DNA of 64,000 nt, taken from positions 434,001 through 498,000 of the forward strand of contig NZ_JANLCK010000001.1 of NCBI RefSeq assembly GCF_024979315.1. The letters run 5' to 3'. Below, piece after piece: positions 60,609 to 64,000 of the stretch. The first letter of the stretch is position 1. Each line of letters opens with the position of its first letter. The notes beneath the pieces were generated by a model, which made no database searches, was not told the DNA's origin, and saw only the letters and a program-made list of their open reading frames with translations. Source of the stretch: Herbiconiux oxytropis (GTDB lineage Bacteria > Actinomycetota > Actinomycetes > Actinomycetales > Microbacteriaceae). The translations under genes were made by a program, and so were the position numbers.

Positions 60609-62034
60609 CGAGACTCCAGTGCGCGCCTGTGGGCGTGTCTTCTATCGAGATTCCGGCCTGTCCGAGTTCATCCCGGATGCGGTCCGCGGTGGTGAAGTCG
60701 CGGGTCTTGCGTGCCGTCTCCCGGTCGGAGACGAGGCTTTCGACCAGCGTAGCGAGTGCGCGCTCGGCGACGTCGTCCTTGCCAGTGGCCCATTCGGGCG
60801 CGAGGGGGTTGATGCCGAGCACGTCGGTCATCGCGAGCACTTCGCCGAGGAGGGAGGCGGTGAGCGCGAAGTCCTCGTCGTCGAGAGCAGCGTTGCCCCG
60901 GCGCACGGTCTCGTGGATGACGGCGATGGCCTGGGGCACGCTGAGATCGTCGTCCATCGCCTCGCGGAACTCCTGCGGCACCGTGAGCTCGGCCGTGCCG
61001 GCGAAGCGGGTGCCGGCGAGGCGGCGCTCGGCGCGCTCGAGGAAGCCCTCGATGCGCGAGACGGCGGCCTCGGCCTCCTCGAGTGCTCCGTCGTGGTACT
61101 CGAGCGTCGAGCGGTAGTGCGCTGCGCCGAGGTAGTAGCGCAGCACCACGGGGCGGGCGGATGCGATGAGTTCGGCCGCGAAGATCGAGTTGCCGAGCGA
61201 CTTCGACATCTTCTGGCCGGTGATGGAGACCAGGCCGTTGTGCAGCCAGTAGTTGGCGAACGGGTCGCCGGCGGCGTGCGACTGCGCGAGCTCGTTCTCG
61301 TGGTGCGGGAAGCGCAGGTCGAGCCCGCCGCCGTGGATGTCGAACCGCGACCCGAGGTACTTCGTGGACATCGCCGAGCACTCGATGTGCCAGCCGGGCC
61401 GGCCGGAGCCCCACGGGCTGTGCCACGCAGCCGACTGCGGCTCGCCCTCCTTGTGTCCCTTCCAGAGCGCGAAGTCGCGCACGTCGCGCTTGCCCCGGGA
61501 GTCGGAGTCGGTGGCGGGCGCCATGTCGTCGAGCTTCTGGTGGGTGAGCTCGCCGTACAGCGACCAGGAGGCGGTGTCGAAGTAGACGTCGCCGGTGCCG
61601 TCATCCGTGGCGTAGGCGTGACCGGCGTCGATGAGGCGCTGGATGATCTCCTGCATCTCGGGGATCGACGCCGTGGCGCGAGGCTCGTAGGTGGGCGGCA
61701 GCACGCCGATCGCGTTGTAGGCGGCCGTGAACTCGAGCTCGATCCGGTAGGCCAGCGCCCACCACTGCTCCGGGCTGCCCGCGGCCGCGCTCTCGGCGGC
61801 GTTCACCAGGATCTTGTCGTCGATGTCGGTGACGTTGCGCACGAAGGTCACGTCGTAGCCGCTGAACGCCAGCCACCGCCGCAGCAGGTCGTAGACGAGC
61901 GCCGAACGGAGGTGGCCGATGTGCGGGGAGGACTGCACCGTGGGGCCGCACACGTAGATCCCGACCTGCCCGGCGACGAGCGGGGTGAAGTCGAGGAGGG
62001 CGCGGGCCTTCGAGTCGTGGAGGCGGAGGGTCAC
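60601..62034 (-). CDS. cysS: Cysteinyl-tRNA synthetase
   Basis: The protein has 477 aa with start GTG 62032-62034 ([17 protein letters not shown]). HIGH motif ([15 protein letters not shown]), KMSKS motif ([10 protein letters not shown]) and the zinc ligands in YVCGPTVQ and [10 protein letters not shown] are all present, plus the cysteinyl-specific DALR-like C-terminus. Only 15 bp separates its start from the 46-bp tandem repeats, and no good ribosome site is visible there. It lies downstream of ispDF on the same strand. Confidence 0.96.
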   Translation of the reverse strand: MTLRLHDSKARALLDFTPLVAGQVGIYVCGPTVQSSPHIGHLRSALVYDLLRRWLAFSGYDVTFVRNVTDIDDKILVNAAESAAAGSPEQWWALAYRIELEFTAAYNAIGVLPPTYEPRATASIPEMQEIIQRLIDAGHAYATDDGTGDVYFDTASWSLYGELTHQKLDDMAPATDSDSRGKRDVRDFALWKGHKEGEPQSAAWHSPWGSGRPGWHIECSAMSTKYLGSRFDIHGGGLDLRFPHHENELAQSHAAGDPFANYWLHNGLVSITGQKMSKSLGNSIFAAELIASARPVVLRYYLGAAHYRSTLEYHDGALEEAEAAVSRIEGFLERAERRLAGTRFAGTAELTVPQEFREAMDDDLSVPQAIAVIHETVRRGNAALDDEDFALTASLLGEVLAMTDVLGINPLAPEWATGKDDVAERALATLVESLVSDRETARKTRDFTTADRIRDELGQAGISIEDTPTGAHWSLDG

Positions 62035-62049
62035 TGTGTCATCTTAATG

Positions 62050-62177
62050 CCGCGCCGCCGCCTCTGCGGCGCGGGCGACATGTGGGGTGCTTCCACCGCG
62101 CCGCCGCCTCTGCGGCGCGGGCGACATGTGGGGTGCTTCCACCGCGCCGCCGCCTCTGCGGCGCGGGCGACATGTGG
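62050..62177. repeat. 46-bp GC-rich tandem repeat, about 2.8 copies
   Basis: Units begin at 62050, 62096 and 62142; the last is truncated after the first 36 bases. Each contains the palindrome CCGCGCCGCC...GGCGGCGCGG-like arms (stem around cctct) and the word gacatgtgg. It fills the space between ispDF and cysS, directly upstream of the cysS start. Confidence 0.9.
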
Positions 62178-62301
62178 CGCCGGCGTCGTCGGATGGCGCT
62201 GCGCGGCATCCGGCGGCGTCGGTGCCACCTTGGGTCGGCGAGTAGGGCCCGTTGCGTGGGGACTCGTGCGGGCTTGTGCCGCCGGGCGGTGGGGGAGGGG
62301 G

Positions 62302-63516
62302 CTAGCGGGGGGCCAGGAGGAGGGCCGTGGCTATGGCGGTGAGGCCCTCGCCTCTGCCGGGGGAGCCGAGGCCGTCGGTGGTGGTGGCGGAGACGGCGAC
62401 GGGGGCTCCCAGGAGGGCTGTGAGGAGGGCGTCGGCCTCGGGCTTGCGGGGGGCGAAGCGGGGGCGGTTGCCGACGAGTTGCACCGCCACGTTGACCACC
62501 GTGAAGCCGGACTCGGTGAGGAGGGCGAGGGTGCGGCGGAGGAAGACCTCGCCGTGGGCGCCCGCGAGCTCGGGGTCGGAGGTGCCGAAACAGGAGCCGA
62601 GGTCGCCGAGGCCCGAGGCGGAGAGGAGGGCGTCGCAGATGGCGTGGGCCACGACGTCTCCGTCGCTGTGGCCGGCAAGACCCCGCTCGCCCGGCCAGTG
62701 CAGACCAGCGAGCCAGAGCTCACCGCCGCCCTCACCGGAGGAGGTGGGAGAAGAGGAGGAGAAGGCGTGGGCATCGACGCCGATGCCCGTGCGGATGCGC
62801 ATCATGCTGCTCCCGGCCGAGTCGGCACCCGCGGTGCGGGCGGCCAGCTCCTCGGCGTGCTCGAGGTCGTGCGGGGTCGTGATCTTGAACGAGAGCGGAT
62901 CGCCGGCGACCACCGACACACTGCCCCCGAGCTGCTGCACGAGCGCCGCGTCGTCGGTCACGTCCTCGACGGCCCGCTCATAGGCCTCCGCGAGCTGAGC
63001 GCGAGGAAACCCCTGCGGCGTCTGCACGGCGGTGAGGCGCGACCGGTCGACCGTCTCGAGCACGAGGCCCGATCTGTCGACCCCCTTGATCGTGTCGATC
63101 ACCGGCTGGCCGGGGATGACTCCCGACCCCGTCGATCGCACCGCCGCGATCACACGCTCGAACACCTCGACCGGCGTGAACGGGCGCGCGGCGTCGTGCA
63201 CGAGCACGACATCGACTCCGTCGCCGAGCACCGACAGTCCGGCCTGCACCGACTGCTGCCGGGTGGTGCCGCCCGCGACCGCCGCGAACGGCAGTCCGAG
63301 CGACGCGAGCTGCGAGCGGGCGGCCTCGACGAGAGCCGCGGGCACGACCACCACGAGCTCGATGGGCTCGGATATTCCGCGCACGGAATCCATCGCCCAC
63401 GACAGGATGCTGCGCCCGGCGACCTCGACGAACGCCTTGGGCGTCGCGCGGCCGAGCCGTGTGCCGGATCCGGCCGCGACGACGACGACCCCGATCGACG
63501 GGGCGGGCGACGACAC
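62302..63516 (-). CDS. ispDF: Bifunctional IspD-IspF of the MEP pathway
   Basis: The protein has 404 aa. IspD domain (1-235): [58 protein letters not shown]. IspF domain (245-404): [40 protein letters not shown] (zinc and substrate), [13 protein letters not shown]. It makes CDP-ME and cyclises it to MEcPP in isoprenoid synthesis. It follows carD on the same strand, 11 bp apart, a typical actinobacterial order. Confidence 0.96.
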   Translation of the reverse strand: MSSPAPSIGVVVVAAGSGTRLGRATPKAFVEVAGRSILSWAMDSVRGISEPIELVVVVPAALVEAARSQLASLGLPFAAVAGGTTRQQSVQAGLSVLGDGVDVVLVHDAARPFTPVEVFERVIAAVRSTGSGVIPGQPVIDTIKGVDRSGLVLETVDRSRLTAVQTPQGFPRAQLAEAYERAVEDVTDDAALVQQLGGSVSVVAGDPLSFKITTPHDLEHAEELAARTAGADSAGSSMMRIRTGIGVDAHAFSSSSPTSSGEGGGELWLAGLHWPGERGLAGHSDGDVVAHAICDALLSASGLGDLGSCFGTSDPELAGAHGEVFLRRTLALLTESGFTVVNVAVQLVGNRPRFAPRKPEADALLTALLGAPVAVSATTTDGLGSPGRGEGLTAIATALLLAPR

Positions 63517-63527
63517 GTCGGGAGTGG

Positions 63528-64000
63528 CTAGGAGGCCAGCACCTCGTCGAGCACCAGCGAGGCCTTCTCCTCATCGGTCTTCTCGGCGAGAGCCAGCTCG
63601 GAGATGAGGATCTGGCGGGCTTTCGCGAGCATGCGCTTCTCCCCCGCCGACAGTCCGCGATCCTGATCGCGGCGCCACAGGTCGCGCACGACCTCGCTCA
63701 CCTTGATGACATCGCCCGACGCGAGCTTCTCGAGGTTGGCCTTGTAGCGGCGCGACCAGTTGGTGGGCTCCTCGGTGAAGGGGGCACGGAGGACCTCGAA
63801 GACCTTGTCGAGACCCTCACGGCCGATGACGTCGCGCACACCGACGAGATCGACGTTGTCGGCCGGCACCTCGATGGTGAGGTCGCCCTGCGTCACACGG
63901 AGTTTGAGGTAGATCTTCTCTTCGCCCTTGATGACCCGGGTCTTGACTTCGGAGATGGTCGCGGCTCCGTGGTGGGGGTAAACGACAGTTTCGCCAACCT
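63528..64000 (-). CDS. carD: CarD-type RNA polymerase-binding regulator, start beyond the window
   Basis: The visible part has 156 aa. The N-terminal RNAP-interaction domain begins just outside the window; the frame reads [20 protein letters not shown] at the right edge. The C-terminal helical DNA-binding domain contains [48 protein letters not shown] and ends VLDEVLAS. CarD stabilises open promoter complexes and is essential in many actinobacteria. It leads the carD-ispDF-cysS-rlmB row. Confidence 0.96.
   Translation of the reverse strand, partial: VGETVVYPHHGAATISEVKTRVIKGEEKIYLKLRVTQGDLTIEVPADNVDLVGVRDVIGREGLDKVFEVLRAPFTEEPTNWSRRYKANLEKLASGDVIKVSEVVRDLWRRDQDRGLSAGEKRMLAKARQILISELALAEKTDEEKASLVLDEVLAS

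Noticed and set aside
62050-62177. Possible CRISPR array
   Set aside because: The copies are adjacent with no unique spacers, so it is a plain tandem repeat; no cas genes are nearby.
60247-63531. A very long open frame (over 1000 codons) on the plus strand opposite rlmB, cysS and ispDF
   Set aside because: It is antisense to three well-supported genes, has the Arg/Glu/Gly/His-rich composition of a high-GC shadow frame and crosses the 46-bp repeats.

Overview
The window is a 64 kb piece of a high-GC actinobacterial chromosome. The evidence is the GC content and codon use, GTG and TTG starts, CarD, a fused IspD-IspF, XPB helicase, DUF3027, DUF3263, DUF3048 and DUF4032 proteins and GAF-ANTAR regulators. 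The gene content looks like Microbacteriaceae (Leifsonia/Herbiconiux-like); that placement is inference, because no rRNA is present.

Layout. 1-4.7 kb: two small membrane proteins, then four GAF-ANTAR regulators arranged as two A-B pairs, then tRNA-Ala(CGC). 4.8-21.5 kb: core genes, including an acyltransferase, galU, a formate-tetrahydrofolate (5-FCL) enzyme, an FmdB-like protein, mscL, a 1263-residue helicase-like protein whose ATPase motifs are degenerate, an LLM oxidoreductase, a surface protein with cell-wall-binding repeats, a TetR regulator, an Eis-like acetyltransferase and a manganese catalase. 21.5-27.8 kb: a genomic island in the 3' end of tRNA-Arg(CCU). It is bounded by a 23-bp direct repeat and carries a TPR-HEPN (LA2681-like) protein, a wrecked tyrosine integrase with an Abi-like fragment inside it, and an intact AbiE toxin-antitoxin pair with a likely operator. 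27.8-51 kb: core genes, including an HNH nuclease, an NlpC/P60 hydrolase with a long structured leader, a DtxR-family regulator, serC, DUF3027/cold-shock genes, a helicase-associated protein plus XPB, a USP/APC permease pair, an MprAB-like two-component system, a PAS kinase with two stand-alone receivers, groEL under a double CIRCE element, DUF3048, cspA, LytR_C/DUF3263, ElaA, msrB, a nitroreductase and an MFS exporter. 51.2-55.8 kb: a second island in tRNA-Thr(UGU), bounded by a 41-bp direct repeat. It carries two small HTH proteins, a HEPN-like abortive-infection candidate, several unknowns and only the tail of an integrase. 55.9-64 kb: DsbA-like protein, sugar-ABC ATPase, DUF4032 kinase-like protein, rlmB, cysS, a 46-bp tandem repeat, ispDF and the start-truncated carD.

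How it fits together. Both islands used the same strategy (tRNA 3' end, paired 11-bp-phased arm-type repeats on one side and a single copy on the other). Both have lost a working integrase, and both retain RNA-targeting or growth-arrest candidates. They therefore look like fixed, formerly mobile defence cargo. The core segments carry standard envelope, stress and translation functions in short operons, several with 1-8 bp overlaps.
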